Positions 27,082 through 36,743 are shown, numbered from the stretch's first letter. The stretch: DNA of 64,000 bases from Microbulbifer pacificus (GCF_002959965.1 NZ_PREV01000026.1:627501-691500); one strand, 5' to 3'. A program made the numbers and translations. Notes: generated from the letters alone by a model not told the origin.

Positions 27082-27732
27082 TCATACGCCGGGCACATCC
27101 CCCCATAGCAGTTTGTGCAGCTGGATCTGCATTCGCACCGGCAGACCATCTTCCAGAATCCACTCTGCCAACTGGCGCGGGCTCAGCTGCTCGTAACTGG
27201 GGGAAAACAGGACATCTCCCACGCGGTCCGCAAGGCGGTACTGATCGAGGGTGAACCTGGCCCAGTCATAATCACCCCGGTCGCAGATCACAAACTTGAC
27301 CTGGTCACGAGTATTCAGCAGCGGAATGTTCTCCAGGCGATTGCGAGACTGTTCGCCGGAGGCCGGTGTTTTTAGATCCACTACTCGCGATACTCTGGAA
27401 TCCACCGCATCCACGGGCATCGCGCCGCTGGTCTCCAGGGACACCTGGTAACCCGCGTCACACAGCGCGGTCAGCAGAGGCAGACAATTGGGCTGTGCCA
27501 GCGGCTCGCCACCGGTCACACAGACGTGGCGGGCGGGATAGCTTTGTACCTTCTGCAAGATATCGGCCAGCGTCATGCGCTCCCCACCGTAAAAGGCGTA
27601 CTCTGAGTCACAGTAGGTACAACGCAGCGGGCAGCCCGTAAGGCGCACGAACACCGTGGGCAAACCGGAATCCCGCGCTTCCCCCTGAAGCGAGTAAAAC
27701 AACTCGCTGATACGGAGAGACTCAGCAGTCAT
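27082..27732 (-). CDS. queE: 7-carboxy-7-deazaguanine synthase (radical SAM)
   Basis: QueE converts carboxytetrahydropterin to 7-carboxy-7-deazaguanine. The radical-SAM cluster motif is CPLRCTYC (CX3CX2C), preceded by the substrate-binding FYSLQGEA. VTGGEPLAQ and the C-terminal SPSYEQLSPRQLAEWI segment also fit. I chose the ATG at 27732 because GGAAAAG precedes it and the protein then starts near ISELFYSLQGE as in the family. ATGs at 27771 and 27819 would add up to 29 residues. No preQ1 riboswitch was recognised in front of it. Confidence 0.94.
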   Translation of the reverse strand: MTAESLRISELFYSLQGEARDSGLPTVFVRLTGCPLRCTYCDSEYAFYGGERMTLADILQKVQSYPARHVCVTGGEPLAQPNCLPLLTALCDAGYQVSLETSGAMPVDAVDSRVSRVVDLKTPASGEQSRNRLENIPLLNTRDQVKFVICDRGDYDWARFTLDQYRLADRVGDVLFSPSYEQLSPRQLAEWILEDGLPVRMQIQLHKLLWGDVPGV

Positions 27733-27863
27733 ATCTTTTCCGGCCAACCCGGTCTTTACCTCGGTATTCATACGCAATCTGTATCCCGCGCTGTCAATCT
27801 CTCGCCTCTCATACCGCACCTCACCCCGCGACCTGCCTGCTCACTGCGGGCTCCGGGCACAAA

Positions 27864-27897
27864 TAAAAACGCCCGGATGGAGCAAACCATCCGGGCG
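27864..27897 (-). terminator. Terminator of the tol-pal operon
   Basis: CGCCCGGATGG-N6-CCATCCGGGCG (27870-27897) forms an 11-bp stem, followed on the minus strand by five T and ATTT. It lies about 150 bases after the cpoB stop; the region between holds nothing recognised. Confidence 0.85.
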
Positions 27898-28047
27898 CGG
27901 GATCATAGATTCTTTTTGATCACAAAACCAGCACCGACGTCCGGCACACGACGATCCATTTGTTCATCGCAGCACCCGTCTATCCCCTCCTCACGCCATC
28001 GTTATGGGCCGATGGTTGTTCAGGATGAGAAAAGTGATCGGTTCCGG

Positions 28048-28884
28048 TTAAAAATTTTCCTTCAGGTACTGCTTTGCAAGCCCTGAGGCGCGGGCATCAC
28101 TAGATGCCACCTGTTGCAGCAATTCCTTGGCCTTCGCGTTGTCGCCCAACTGATGGTAGACGGTGCCGAGTTTATACCGTCCATCCCAGACCTTGCTGGA
28201 ATTGGGGTAACTCTCCAGCAGCGTCACAAACCAGGTGCGCGCTTCTTCCACATTGCCCTGCACCAGCGCTATCTCACCCAGCCAGTAGTTGGCGTTGGGT
28301 GCATATTGACCGTTTGGAAAGTCATCCAGGAGGCTTTTGAAGGCTTTGCTGGCACCGTCGTAATCACCGTTGCGCGCAAGGTCAAAGCTCGCCTGATAGC
28401 GATCCTTTTCGTTCTCGCTGGCCGCCGCTACACCACCGCTTGCCGGCGTCTGGGGCTGAACCCCCGCATCGGCTTCTTCAGTGTCAGCGGCTCCGGACTC
28501 GGGAGCTCCGGTCGCGGGGGCTGTGCCACTCAGTTTGGAAATTCTGCGGTCGAGATCCATGTAATCTTCGGTGCGCTGTTGGCGCAGCCGTTTGACTTCA
28601 TGTCTCAACTCCTCCACGGCTCCCCTTAGCTCCTGAACTTCCTGCTGCAGAACCTGCATCTGGTAGTAGGCGTCCGCCTGCGGGTTTGCCTGCAGGCGGC
28701 CGGCTGAGCTATCCGCACGGCTGGCTAGCTGCGGATAACTCGGGGGCGGCGGAGTTGCAATGCCCCGGTTTGTGGTACTGCCGCTGGACAGATCCACCAC
28801 CGGAGCCTGCGCATACGAGGTCGATACCGCAGCCATAAAGGCTGCGGTAACCGCGATACTTCTAATCAGAAAAGACAAAACCAT
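28048..28884 (-). CDS. cpoB: Cell division coordinator CpoB (YbgF)
   Basis: CpoB is a periplasmic TPR protein that links PBP1B activity to the Tol-Pal system during constriction. The 278 residues begin with a signal peptide (cleavage near SYAQA, residue 26). An N-terminal coiled coil follows (about 70-115, rich in Gln, Glu and Arg), then a linker and TPR units from about 160 to 275 (including YWLGEIALVQGNVEEA). It begins 9 bases after pal, as the last gene of the tol-pal operon. Confidence 0.95.
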   Translation of the reverse strand: MVLSFLIRSIAVTAAFMAAVSTSYAQAPVVDLSSGSTTNRGIATPPPPSYPQLASRADSSAGRLQANPQADAYYQMQVLQQEVQELRGAVEELRHEVKRLRQQRTEDYMDLDRRISKLSGTAPATGAPESGAADTEEADAGVQPQTPASGGVAAASENEKDRYQASFDLARNGDYDGASKAFKSLLDDFPNGQYAPNANYWLGEIALVQGNVEEARTWFVTLLESYPNSSKVWDGRYKLGTVYHQLGDNAKAKELLQQVASSDARASGLAKQYLKENF

Positions 28885-28893
28885 GTTTTCAGA

Positions 28894-29376
28894 TTAGTTG
28901 ATAACCACGCGACGGTTCATGGCACGAGCGCTTTCGCTGGAGCCTTCGGAAGCCGGGCGCTCTTCACCGTAGCTGATCACTTCCAGGTTCGCGGCGTTTA
29001 CGCCTTGCAGAACCAGGAAATCGCGAACAGCGTTGGCACGACGCTCACCCAGCGCCAGGTTGTATTCACGGGTACCCAGCTCATCAGCGTGGCCTTCCAG
29101 ACGCACGGTGCCAGTGGCGCCGCGCATACGGTCAGCGTGCTTGATCAGCAGCTCACGGGTGGACGGCTTCAGCAGGGACTGGTCGAAGTCGAAGTAAACG
29201 ACATTGTCCAGAGCAACCGGAGCCTGAGTGGTAGTGTCTTCTACTACAGGAGCCTGGGTTTGGTTGTAGGCGTTAGCATTGGCGCTATCGTCGGTATCGG
29301 TGCTGGAACAACCGGCCATTACTGCCAGTACGCAAGCCAGACCCAGACCGGTTTTAACTGATTTGAACATAAACAA
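28894..29376 (-). CDS. pal: Peptidoglycan-associated lipoprotein
   Basis: Pal anchors the outer membrane to peptidoglycan and binds TolB. The 160-residue precursor has a lipoprotein signal with the lipobox VMAGC (Cys at about residue 23). The OmpA-like domain contains YFDFDQSLLKP, LEGHADELGTREYN and LGERRANAVRDFL, which carry the peptidoglycan-binding residues. It is separated from tolB by 130 bases, enough for its own promoter, as is known for pal in other bacteria. Confidence 0.97.
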   Translation of the reverse strand: MFMFKSVKTGLGLACVLAVMAGCSSTDTDDSANANAYNQTQAPVVEDTTTQAPVALDNVVYFDFDQSLLKPSTRELLIKHADRMRGATGTVRLEGHADELGTREYNLALGERRANAVRDFLVLQGVNAANLEVISYGEERPASEGSSESARAMNRRVVIN

Positions 29377-29506
29377 CTCCGCTTAAAGTGTTATCGAAAA
29401 ATCTTGTCAGACATACCACCCGGTAACTTTACCGGGAATTACCTTCTTCTTATTTGTTTGATTTCACACCCATAGCAAGAACATAAGGCTCCCTGTGGGT
29501 ACTGCA

Positions 29507-30805
29507 TCAATCAAAGTAAGGCGACCACGCCGGCTCGCGGACATTTCCCTGTTGCGAAGGCAGACTGTATTTGACTCCGGCATCCAGCGACACCGCTGCC
29601 AGAATACCCTTACTCCCCCGCTTGGTGGCGTACATCAGCATCGCGCCATTGGGCGCAATACTTGGGGATTCGTCCAGGCGCGTCTCCGTGAGGACACGCA
29701 TTCTGCCGGAAACGATATCCATCGTAGCGATGGTGAATACCCCGCTGCTACGATGCACCATAACCAGCGTTTTGCCATCGGGAGAGACCCGCGGGCGCGC
29801 GTTGTAATCGCCGTCGAAGGTTAAGCGGTCTACTTGACCCGTGGCAAGAGTCAATTGATAAATTTGTGGCTTACCTCCCCTGTCGGAAGTGAAAACCAGC
29901 GATTTTCCATCCGGCATCCAGTTCGGCTCGGTATCAATGGAGAAGTGGCGGGTCATCCGGGTGAACTGGCCACTGCGCAGATCGAGCACATAGATCTCCG
30001 GGTTACCGTCCTTCGACAGCACCATGGCCAGCTTGGTACCGTCTGGCGACCAGGTGGGAGAGCTGTTCAACCCTTTGAAGTTGGTGAGCTGCTGGCGCGC
30101 GCCAGTGCGGATATTTTCACGGAAGATTGCTGGGCGACCGGTCTCGAAAGAGACATAGGCCACCTCCTGACCATTGGGGGACCAGCTCGGTGACATCACC
30201 GGCGCACTGAAGCGCCGGATCTGGCGTGCGCGCGCGCCGTCGACATCCGAAACCATCAGGGCATAACTGGGCTGCCCGCCACGGGAGGTTTCCTGCACAT
30301 AGATCATCTGGGTGCCGAAGGCGCCACGGATACCGGTAATGGCTTCAAAGATCTCATCTGCAGCGCGGTGCGCGATATCCCGCAGTTGCTGGGGTCCGCC
30401 GGTAACCTGTTTGGTGAACATCTTGCTCTGACCAAAAACGTTGACCAGATCAAAGCTCAACAAATAGCCGCCGGACTGGGGCTGCATGCGGCCGGTGACC
30501 ACATACTCGGTGCCCAACACGCGCCAGTCGCGGAAGCTGACCTCTTCCGGCGTCTTGGGGAAAGACAGCATATCTTCCCGCGGCACCGGCGCGAACAGTC
30601 CGCTGCGGCGAAGGTCCGCGGCGATGATCTCGGAAACATCCTCCGGCAACACACCGGTTCCGGACCAGTCAAACGGTGCCACCGCGATCGGGGTCGGGTC
30701 CTGGTTTCCGTCGCTAATCTCAACCACCAGCTGTGCCCTGGCGGACACGGCCAGCACACAGCTGACCAGGGTGGCAAACAGCAGGGAGACTCTTTTTTTC
30801 ATCAT
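29507..30805 (-). CDS. tolB: Tol-Pal system protein TolB
   Basis: TolB is a periplasmic protein that contacts Pal and TolA. The 432 residues comprise a signal peptide (to about residue 24), an N-terminal domain (IAVAPFDWSG) and a six-bladed PD40 propeller with repeats such as SPSWSPNGQEVAYVS and SPTWSPDGTKLAMV. The frame is open further upstream inside tolA, but the ATG at 30805 overlaps the tolA stop as ATGA, follows the usual gene order and gives a proper signal peptide. Confidence 0.97.
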   Translation of the reverse strand: MMKKRVSLLFATLVSCVLAVSARAQLVVEISDGNQDPTPIAVAPFDWSGTGVLPEDVSEIIAADLRRSGLFAPVPREDMLSFPKTPEEVSFRDWRVLGTEYVVTGRMQPQSGGYLLSFDLVNVFGQSKMFTKQVTGGPQQLRDIAHRAADEIFEAITGIRGAFGTQMIYVQETSRGGQPSYALMVSDVDGARARQIRRFSAPVMSPSWSPNGQEVAYVSFETGRPAIFRENIRTGARQQLTNFKGLNSSPTWSPDGTKLAMVLSKDGNPEIYVLDLRSGQFTRMTRHFSIDTEPNWMPDGKSLVFTSDRGGKPQIYQLTLATGQVDRLTFDGDYNARPRVSPDGKTLVMVHRSSGVFTIATMDIVSGRMRVLTETRLDESPSIAPNGAMLMYATKRGSKGILAAVSLDAGVKYSLPSQQGNVREPAWSPYFD

Positions 30806-31584
30806 TGGCGCAGGCCTTCGACTCTGAATATCAGTTTGGTTGTGCGGATCTGCCGCTCGAACAGCGACGGTTCCTTGCGGGCCACGTCGGCCACTTCCGG
30901 GAATACTTCGACTTTCTTGACCGCAGTCAGCACCGATCTGTCCACCGCGGCATTGCCGCTCCCCCGGGTAATAGTGGCGGCAACCACCCGTCCCGTAGGC
31001 ACGAAATTGATCTGCACTTCCACCACCATGCCGTTGCGGGCACTGGGCGGGCGGCTCCATACGGATTCGATGCGCTGCTGGATAGCCTGGGCCACGGACA
31101 TAACGGCGGCGGCATCACTGCTGGCATCGTGGACCTCTTCCTCATCCTCCAACGCATCTTCAAAAGCATTCTTACGCTCCTGCTCCAGCTTCTCCTGCCG
31201 TGCTTTTTCCTTGCGTTCCTTTTCCTTGCGGGCTTTTTCTTCCGCCTCTTTTTTCTTGCGGGCCTCTTCGGCCTTGCGCTTCTTGTCCGCCTCTTCCTTT
31301 TTCTTGCGTTCCGCGGCGGCCTGGCGTTTCTTCTCTTCCGCCGCCTTCTGCTGGCGCTCGAGTTCCTGCTGGCGGCGCTGCTTCTCGATCAGATCCACCT
31401 TCGGCGGCGCCTTGCGTTCATTGGTCGACTTGGACTCCAGCTGCACCAGTTTTGCCTGCACGAACTTGGGCATGGGCTTGAGCTCCTTCTTGTGCTCGGC
31501 CTCCCACCCAAACGTCAGCACGGCAATCAACAGGGCGTGCAGCGCCACACTAATAACGATAGCCGGACCGTAAGAGCCGTTCAT
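30802..31584 (-). CDS. tolA: Tol-Pal system protein TolA (short form)
   Basis: TolA spans the periplasm from the TolQR motor to TolB and Pal. It has one N-terminal membrane helix (about 6-22, IVISVALHALLIAVLTFGW), then a helical domain of Lys/Glu/Ala/Arg repeats (about 45-150), then a C-terminal TonB-like domain (VSVAQAIQQRIESVW, MVVEVQINFVPTGRV, FPEVADV). At 260 residues it is much shorter than E. coli TolA (421), mainly through a shorter rod. It overlaps tolB by 4 bases and starts 16 bases after tolR. Confidence 0.94.
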   Translation of the reverse strand: MNGSYGPAIVISVALHALLIAVLTFGWEAEHKKELKPMPKFVQAKLVQLESKSTNERKAPPKVDLIEKQRRQQELERQQKAAEEKKRQAAAERKKKEEADKKRKAEEARKKKEAEEKARKEKERKEKARQEKLEQERKNAFEDALEDEEEVHDASSDAAAVMSVAQAIQQRIESVWSRPPSARNGMVVEVQINFVPTGRVVAATITRGSGNAAVDRSVLTAVKKVEVFPEVADVARKEPSLFERQIRTTKLIFRVEGLRQ

Positions 31585-31600
31585 ACTGCAAGGTCCCGGA

Positions 31601-32032
31601 TCATTGTGACGGCGGCTCGGTGACGAGACCGACGCTCGGCGCCCCCGCCTGCTGCAGGTGCGTCATCGCGCCCACGATCAGGCCGTACTTTGCATCGGTA
31701 TCACCCCACACCAGCACCGGGGTCTTCGGCTTCTGGCGCAACACCTTGGCAACCGTTTCCTTGATCTCCGGCAGCGGCTTGGCGACCTTTTCATCCTCGC
31801 CGAGATTGAGGTAGTAAGTGCCATCTGCCTTCACGGACACGATCAGTGGCTCGTCGTCGGTATCCTCGATCGGCGCGGACGGTGCGTCCGGCAGATCGAC
31901 CTTGACCCCCTGCATCAACAGCGGTGCGGTCACCATGAAAACAATCAGCAGCACCAACATCACATCGATGTATGGCACCACGTTGATCTCGGAGACCAGC
32001 TTGCGCTTGGGGGCTTTGCGAAAATTGCTCAT
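31601..32032 (-). CDS. tolR: Biopolymer transporter TolR (ExbD family)
   Basis: TolR is part of the proton-driven TolQR motor. The 143 residues have the single N-terminal helix VVPYIDVMLVLLIVFMVTAP, whose Asp is the essential proton-carrying residue of the family. A periplasmic ExbD domain with VKVDLPDA and a C-terminal helix follow. It lies between tolQ (35 bases) and tolA (16 bases). Confidence 0.96.
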   Translation of the reverse strand: MSNFRKAPKRKLVSEINVVPYIDVMLVLLIVFMVTAPLLMQGVKVDLPDAPSAPIEDTDDEPLIVSVKADGTYYLNLGEDEKVAKPLPEIKETVAKVLRQKPKTPVLVWGDTDAKYGLIVGAMTHLQQAGAPSVGLVTEPPSQ

Positions 32033-32067
32033 GGTTCGACTCCTGGCACAGCTCCGCTATGGGCGCC

Positions 32068-32760
32068 TCAGCTGGCGGCGTGCACTTTGCGGTGCAGGAT
32101 GGAGGAGAACTCTTCCGCGAAGGTTTCATAGCTGGACAGCAGCCACTCGGCCTTGGCGGAGTAGCGGTTGTAGGCCATGACCGCGGGTATGGCGGCGAAC
32201 AGCCCCATGGCAGTCGCTACCAGTGCCTCGGAAATACCCGGTGCCACGGTGGCAATCGTCGCCTGGTGCATGGTAGCGAGGCCACGGAAAGAGTTCATGA
32301 TGCCCCACACGGTACCGAACAGGCCGATGTAGGGGCTGACGGAACCTACGGTGGCAAGGAATGGCAGGTTCATTTCCACCTTCTCCTGCTCCCGGGACAT
32401 CGCCACGCGCATGGCGCGCTCGGTGCCTTCCATCACCGCCGCCGGGCTGCTCTTGCCCTGCTGACGCAAACGGGTGAACTCGGTGAATCCGGCACGAAAC
32501 AGGGATTCAACGCCATCGATCTTGCCCCGCTCCGCCGCCGCATTGCCGTCGCGGAACAGCTGATTCAGATCCGAACCGGACCAGAACCGGCGCTCGAAGT
32601 TGATCATGGCCTTGCGCGCACGGGACAGGTAGGTACCGCGCTGGATGATCATCACCCAGGAGACCACCGAGGCCATGAGCAGCATCAGCATTACCAGCTG
32701 TACCAGCAGACTGGCGCTGGAAATCAGCCCCCACAGAGAAAGTTGTTCACCGGCATTCAT
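32068..32760 (-). CDS. tolQ: Tol-Pal motor protein TolQ
   Basis: TolQ (ExbB/MotA family, 230 residues) forms the inner-membrane stator with TolR. It has an N-terminal helix (about 10-35) and two C-terminal helices around LPFLATVGSVSPYIGLFGTVWGIM and VAPGISEALVATAMGLFAAIPAVMAYN. These are the family's most conserved segments. It starts 4 bases after ybgC. Confidence 0.97.
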   Translation of the reverse strand: MNAGEQLSLWGLISSASLLVQLVMLMLLMASVVSWVMIIQRGTYLSRARKAMINFERRFWSGSDLNQLFRDGNAAAERGKIDGVESLFRAGFTEFTRLRQQGKSSPAAVMEGTERAMRVAMSREQEKVEMNLPFLATVGSVSPYIGLFGTVWGIMNSFRGLATMHQATIATVAPGISEALVATAMGLFAAIPAVMAYNRYSAKAEWLLSSYETFAEEFSSILHRKVHAAS

Positions 32761-32764
32761 GTCG

Positions 32765-33169
32765 TTAACTCACTGCCTTCAATGCTTGATAGATGGATTC
32801 GGGTAGAGCGCAGGGCTTGCGGCTGGCGTCGTCGACGCAGGCCACTTTGACCACACCCTCGCAAATAATTTCATCGCCGCGCCAGATTTTCTGCTCAAAG
32901 GTAATCGCGGCGCGCCCCAGTTTGCCGATGGCGGCACTGGCCTGTAATTGATCGTCCAATATTGCAGACTTTCGATACTGAACCTCCGCTGAATGCACCA
33001 CCAGCAGCAGCCCCTGCTGTGGCATTGCCGGCTTATCATAGCCGAGCGAACGGACCATTTCTGTGCGGGCCCGCTCCATATACTTCAAATAATTTACGTA
33101 ATAGACGATGCCGCCCGCATCGGTATCCTCGATGTAGACGCGAATGGGAATGTGGAAGGGTTCTGGCAC
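32765..33169 (-). CDS. ybgC: Tol-Pal associated acyl-CoA thioesterase YbgC
   Basis: This 134-residue hot-dog thioesterase has the motif IEDTDAGGIVYYVNYLKYMERART with the catalytic Asp. Homologues hydrolyse acyl-CoA and are thought to act in membrane phospholipid metabolism linked to Tol-Pal. It is the first gene of the ybgC-tolQRAB operon and is separated from ruvB by 137 bases. The ATG at 33169 is the only good start. Confidence 0.95.
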   Translation of the reverse strand: MPEPFHIPIRVYIEDTDAGGIVYYVNYLKYMERARTEMVRSLGYDKPAMPQQGLLLVVHSAEVQYRKSAILDDQLQASAAIGKLGRAAITFEQKIWRGDEIICEGVVKVACVDDASRKPCALPESIYQALKAVS

Positions 33170-33306
33170 AGGTTGTCCTTAAATCGCCGACCGCGAACTC
33201 GGTTTTATTGATCTTCTGCGGTGTGGCGGTCGCCGGTACCGTCTGCAAGGACAAAACGGCAACCACCAACGATAGGACAACATGCTACAGGATGACGACC
33301 AGTTCG

Positions 33307-34326
33307 TCAGGTGCGGTCGGGCTTCGGGATACCAAAATGTTCATAGGCCAGCGCCGTCACCACCCGACCCCGCGGGGTGCGGGTGATGTAGCCCTGCTGG
33401 ATCAGGTAGGGTTCGAGCACATCCTCAATAGTGTCGCGCTCTTCGCTGACCGCGGCGGCCAGGCTGTCGACCCCTACCGGGCCGCCATCAAACTTTTCGA
33501 TCATGGTGAGCAGCATGCGGCGATCGAGCTGGTCGAATCCGCGCGCGTCCACATTGAGCATGTTCAGCGCGCGGTCAGCAGTCTCGGCACACACGTGGCC
33601 ATTGCCTTTTACCTCCGCATAATCGCGCACCCGCCGCAACAGTCGGTTGGCGATACGCGGGGTTCCACGGGCACGGCAGGCCACTTCCCGCGCGCCCCCC
33701 TCATCCATTTCCACCCCCATCAGGCGGGCAGAGCGGGCAACAATGCTGGTGAGGTCGTCGATGTTGTAGAACTCGAGTCTCTGTACGATGCCAAAACGGT
33801 CCCGCAGCGGCGAGGTAAGCAGGCCCGCGCGCGTGGTCGCACCGACCAGGGTAAACGGTGGCAGGTCCAGTTTGATGGAGCGCGCGGCCGGGCCTTCGCC
33901 GATCATGATATCGAGCTGATAGTCCTCCATCGCCGGATACAACACCTCTTCCACATGGGGACTAAGGCGGTGGATCTCGTCGATGAACAGCACATCACCC
34001 GGCTCCAGATTGGTCATGATGGCGGCAAGATCCCCGGCCTTCTCCAGTACCGGGCCGGAGGTGGTTTTGATCGCCACCCCCATTTCCGCGGCAATGATAT
34101 TGGCGAGAGTGGTCTTGCCAAGGCCGGGCGGGCCGAACACCAGAGTGTGGTCAAGCGCTTCCTTGCGCAGCTTCGCCGCCTGAATAAAGATTTCCATCTG
34201 CTCCCGCACCACCGGCTGGCCCACATAGTCTGCGAGAGACTTGGGGCGCACGGCACGGTCGTACTGCTCTTCCTGACCGGAAGGGCCTATGGGTTCGGGA
34301 GCGATGAGACGGTCGGCTTCAATCAC
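33307..34326 (-). CDS. ruvB: Holliday junction branch migration ATPase RuvB
   Basis: RuvB (339 residues) is the AAA+ motor that drives branch migration with RuvA. It has Walker [12 protein letters not shown], Walker [10 protein letters not shown], the arginine-finger segment [19 protein letters not shown] and a C-terminal winged helix with [15 protein letters not shown]. It starts 46 bases after ruvA. A LexA operator was not recognised in front of the ruv genes. Confidence 0.98.
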   Translation of the reverse strand: MIEADRLIAPEPIGPSGQEEQYDRAVRPKSLADYVGQPVVREQMEIFIQAAKLRKEALDHTLVFGPPGLGKTTLANIIAAEMGVAIKTTSGPVLEKAGDLAAIMTNLEPGDVLFIDEIHRLSPHVEEVLYPAMEDYQLDIMIGEGPAARSIKLDLPPFTLVGATTRAGLLTSPLRDRFGIVQRLEFYNIDDLTSIVARSARLMGVEMDEGGAREVACRARGTPRIANRLLRRVRDYAEVKGNGHVCAETADRALNMLNVDARGFDQLDRRMLLTMIEKFDGGPVGVDSLAAAVSEERDTIEDVLEPYLIQQGYITRTPRGRVVTALAYEHFGIPKPDRT

Positions 34327-34372
34327 AGAATCTACTCGTTAAATCAGGCTCAGCCACACGGGCACAAACAAT

Positions 34373-34984
34373 TCAGGCCGGAGCCATGCTCTTCAGGGCG
34401 AGGCGGATCAGGGTGGCGCTGTCGGCGTCGGACTGATCCTTAACGGCGCGGGCGATCATTTTGGTGGCATCGGTGGGTTTGTAGCCCAGTGCTACGAGAG
34501 CACTCTCAGCCTCGCCGGCATAGTCGACTTTCGGTGTGGCACTGACTGCCATCAATGGGATATCGCCGAGGTCGCCAACCTGTGGAGTAAGTTTGCCGCG
34601 CAGCTCGATAATCAGGCGCTCGGCGGTCTTTTTACCGACACCGGGTACTTTTACCAACGCTGCGACATTATCGTCGGCCACGCAGCGTGCGAGGGCGACG
34701 CCATCGAGACCGGACAGGATCGCCAGTGCCATTTTCGGGCCGACACCGTTGACCTTGATGAGGGTGCGAAACAGCTGGCGATCCGATTCGCGGAGAAAGC
34801 CAAACAGCTGTTGGGAGGTTTCCGACACCGCCAGGTGGGTGTGCAATTGCACACTGCCACCCAGTTGCGGCAATTCGAATATGGTGGTCATGGGGGCCAG
34901 CACTTCGTAGCCTACCCCCTGCACATCCACCAAAAGTTGTGGCGGCTGAACCGCAGCCAGCTTGCCGGTAAGTCTTCCGATCAT
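34373..34984 (-). CDS. ruvA: Holliday junction DNA helicase subunit RuvA
   Basis: RuvA binds the four-way junction as a tetramer. The 203 residues show domain I (MIGRLTGKL, PPQLLVDVQGVGYEV), two helix-hairpin-helix motifs (LIKVNGVGPKMALAILSG and LVKVPGVGKKTAERLIIEL) and the C-terminal domain III that contacts RuvB (ALVALGYKPTDATKMI). It is separated from ruvC by an unusual 265 bases. Confidence 0.98.
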   Translation of the reverse strand: MIGRLTGKLAAVQPPQLLVDVQGVGYEVLAPMTTIFELPQLGGSVQLHTHLAVSETSQQLFGFLRESDRQLFRTLIKVNGVGPKMALAILSGLDGVALARCVADDNVAALVKVPGVGKKTAERLIIELRGKLTPQVGDLGDIPLMAVSATPKVDYAGEAESALVALGYKPTDATKMIARAVKDQSDADSATLIRLALKSMAPA

Positions 34985-35249
34985 TGTTGTCTCAGTTTCA
35001 TTTTCTTAATTCCGGAGCCCTGCTTCTGGAGGCCCGGTGGCGGTGCTGCTATCGATTGCTGTGTGCGAGACACGAGCTACGCGCCCCCCTCAACCCATCC
35101 ATGGGGACTCTTCCGCGAGGTGGCCCAGCCGCTCCACGTATTCACGGCGCCTTCGGCCCCTCTCGCGGAAGGTCTCGCAAACAAATATCGGTATCAGCAC
35201 CTTCGCATATAGTTCTATGAATTTGCCCACCAACGAGCAAAACACCAAG
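34985..35249. other. Gap between ruvC and ruvA with inverted repeat
   Basis: In most relatives ruvC and ruvA are nearly adjacent. Here 265 bases separate them without a convincing gene. CTTCCGCGAG (35110-35119) is inverted as CTCGCGGAAGG (35162-35172). Between the arms is CCACGTATTCACGGCG, slightly like the core of the AGGGAT repeat family. It may be a decayed extragenic element, or carry a promoter for ruvAB. Confidence 0.4.
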
Positions 35250-35780
35250 TCAGGTAACACTCAGACGCCCACGCCGGAACCGGGCCCGGGAACCGGTGGA
35301 CGACTGGATCAGCGTCTGCACCGTGTGCAGATGACAGAGCGCCACCGCCAACGCATCCGCGGCATCCTCCTGCGGTGAAGCGGGAAGTTTCAGCAGGGTT
35401 TTGACCATGTGCTGCACCTGCAGCTTGTCTGCTGCACCGTTGCCCACCACCGCCTGCTTCACCTTGCGCGCTTCATATTCCGACACCGGCAGTCCGGCAT
35501 TGGTGGCGGCGACGATGGCGGCGCCCCGCGCCTGCCCGAGCTTTAGGGCCGAGCCCGCGCTCTTGGCCATGAACACGTTTTCGATGGCCATCTGCTCGGG
35601 CTGATATTGCTGGGCGATCTGACTGACGGCGTCGAAAATGAGCTTGAGTCGCTCTGGCAAAGGCGCGTCCGGTATGCGGATCACACCGCTGGCCACATAA
35701 CGTGCCTGCGAGCGCTCCACGTCAATCAGGCCATAGCCGGTCTTGCGCGAGCCGGGGTCTATCCCCAGGATTCGGGTCAC
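35250..35780 (-). CDS. ruvC: Crossover junction endodeoxyribonuclease RuvC
   Basis: RuvC resolves Holliday junctions. The 176 residues carry the RNase-H-like acidic site: D7 in ILGIDPGS, a Glu in [11 protein letters not shown], and acidic residues in [17 protein letters not shown]. The ATG at 35780 gives the standard N-terminus. It is downstream of yebC, as in Pseudomonas. Confidence 0.98.
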   Translation of the reverse strand: MTRILGIDPGSRKTGYGLIDVERSQARYVASGVIRIPDAPLPERLKLIFDAVSQIAQQYQPEQMAIENVFMAKSAGSALKLGQARGAAIVAATNAGLPVSEYEARKVKQAVVGNGAADKLQVQHMVKTLLKLPASPQEDAADALAVALCHLHTVQTLIQSSTGSRARFRRGRLSVT

Positions 35781-35878
35781 GGCAGCCTACCCCCTGTACA
35801 TTTATACAATTCCAGTGGGAAGTGTCCCAAGGTGATCGCGGGGCGTCAAGGCGAAAGAAAGCCTCGGTGTTCAGATAC

Positions 35879-35902
35879 AAAAATGCCCCGACTGGCGGGG
35901 CA
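35879..35902 (-). terminator. yebC terminator
   Basis: TGCCCCG-ACTGG-CGGGGCA (35884-35902) is followed on the minus strand by five T. It separates yebC from ruvC. Confidence 0.8.
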
Positions 35903-35926
35903 CGTTATCTCGCGGTGGATATGGGA

Positions 35927-36670
35927 TCAGTCCAGCTCGGCCATCACCTCTTCAGGAATATCGGCGTTGGTATAGACGTTCTGTACATCGTCGAGGTCTT
36001 CCAGCATATCCACCAGCGCCAACACCTTTTCCGCACCGTCCTTGTCCAGGGGCACAGTGGTCGAGGGGATCATGGCAATTTCCGCGCTGCCCGGGGGGAA
36101 CCCCGCTGCGGCGAGCCCCTCTTTCACGGCCATGTAATCGGTAAATTCAGTGGTCACCTCGATGCTGCCATCGTCATGGGTGACGATATCTTCCGCACCG
36201 GCCTCCAGCGCCGCTTCCATCAGTGCCTCTTCATCCACGCCAGACTCGTAGAACATCTGCCCCTTGCGCGAAAAGAGATAGGCGACGGAGCCATCGGTAC
36301 CCAGGTTGCCGCCGCGCTTGGTGAAGGCGTGACGCACTTCGCTGACGGTGCGATTGCGGTTGTCGGTCAGGCACTCCACCAGAACCGCAACACCGCCAAC
36401 GCCATACCCCTCATAGGTGACCGATTCATAGTTGTCGCCATCATTGGCGCCGGCACCGCGGGCAATCGCCTTGTCGATGGTATCGCGCTTCATATTCGCG
36501 CCGAGGGCTTTGTCGATGGTGGTACGCAGCGTCGGGTTGTCATCCGGATTGGCGCCAGCCTTGGCGGCAACGGTCAGTTCGCGAATGATTTTGGTAAAGA
36601 TCTTGCCCCGCTTGGCATCCTGAGCGGCCTTGCGGTGCTTGATGTTGGCCCATTTACTGTGTCCCGCCAT
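35927..36670 (-). CDS. yebC: YebC/PmpR family DNA-binding protein
   Basis: This 247-residue protein opens with the strongly conserved [20 protein letters not shown] and continues with [15 protein letters not shown] and [11 protein letters not shown]. Family members act as transcription regulators (PmpR in Pseudomonas) and some relatives help ribosomes past polyproline stretches. Which role applies here cannot be seen. It sits between aspS and ruvC, the usual order. Confidence 0.97.
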   Translation of the reverse strand: MAGHSKWANIKHRKAAQDAKRGKIFTKIIRELTVAAKAGANPDDNPTLRTTIDKALGANMKRDTIDKAIARGAGANDGDNYESVTYEGYGVGGVAVLVECLTDNRNRTVSEVRHAFTKRGGNLGTDGSVAYLFSRKGQMFYESGVDEEALMEAALEAGAEDIVTHDDGSIEVTTEFTDYMAVKEGLAAAGFPPGSAEIAMIPSTTVPLDKDGAEKVLALVDMLEDLDDVQNVYTNADIPEEVMAELD

Positions 36671-36713
36671 GGTTAACCCCCTGAATTGACTCCGAAGTTG
36701 TCGCCTGAAAATG

Positions 36714-36743
36714 AAAAAGGCTTCCGGTGGCGGCCGGAAGCCT
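36714..36743 (-). terminator. aspS terminator
   Basis: AGGCTTCCGG-N6-CCGGAAGCCT (36718-36743) is followed on the minus strand by a T run. It lies 24 bases after the aspS stop. Confidence 0.85.

Noticed and set aside
27733..27860. preQ1 riboswitch in front of queE-queC.
   Set aside because: No C-rich aptamer with the typical pseudoknot tail was seen, and the upstream bases do not form the required stem.
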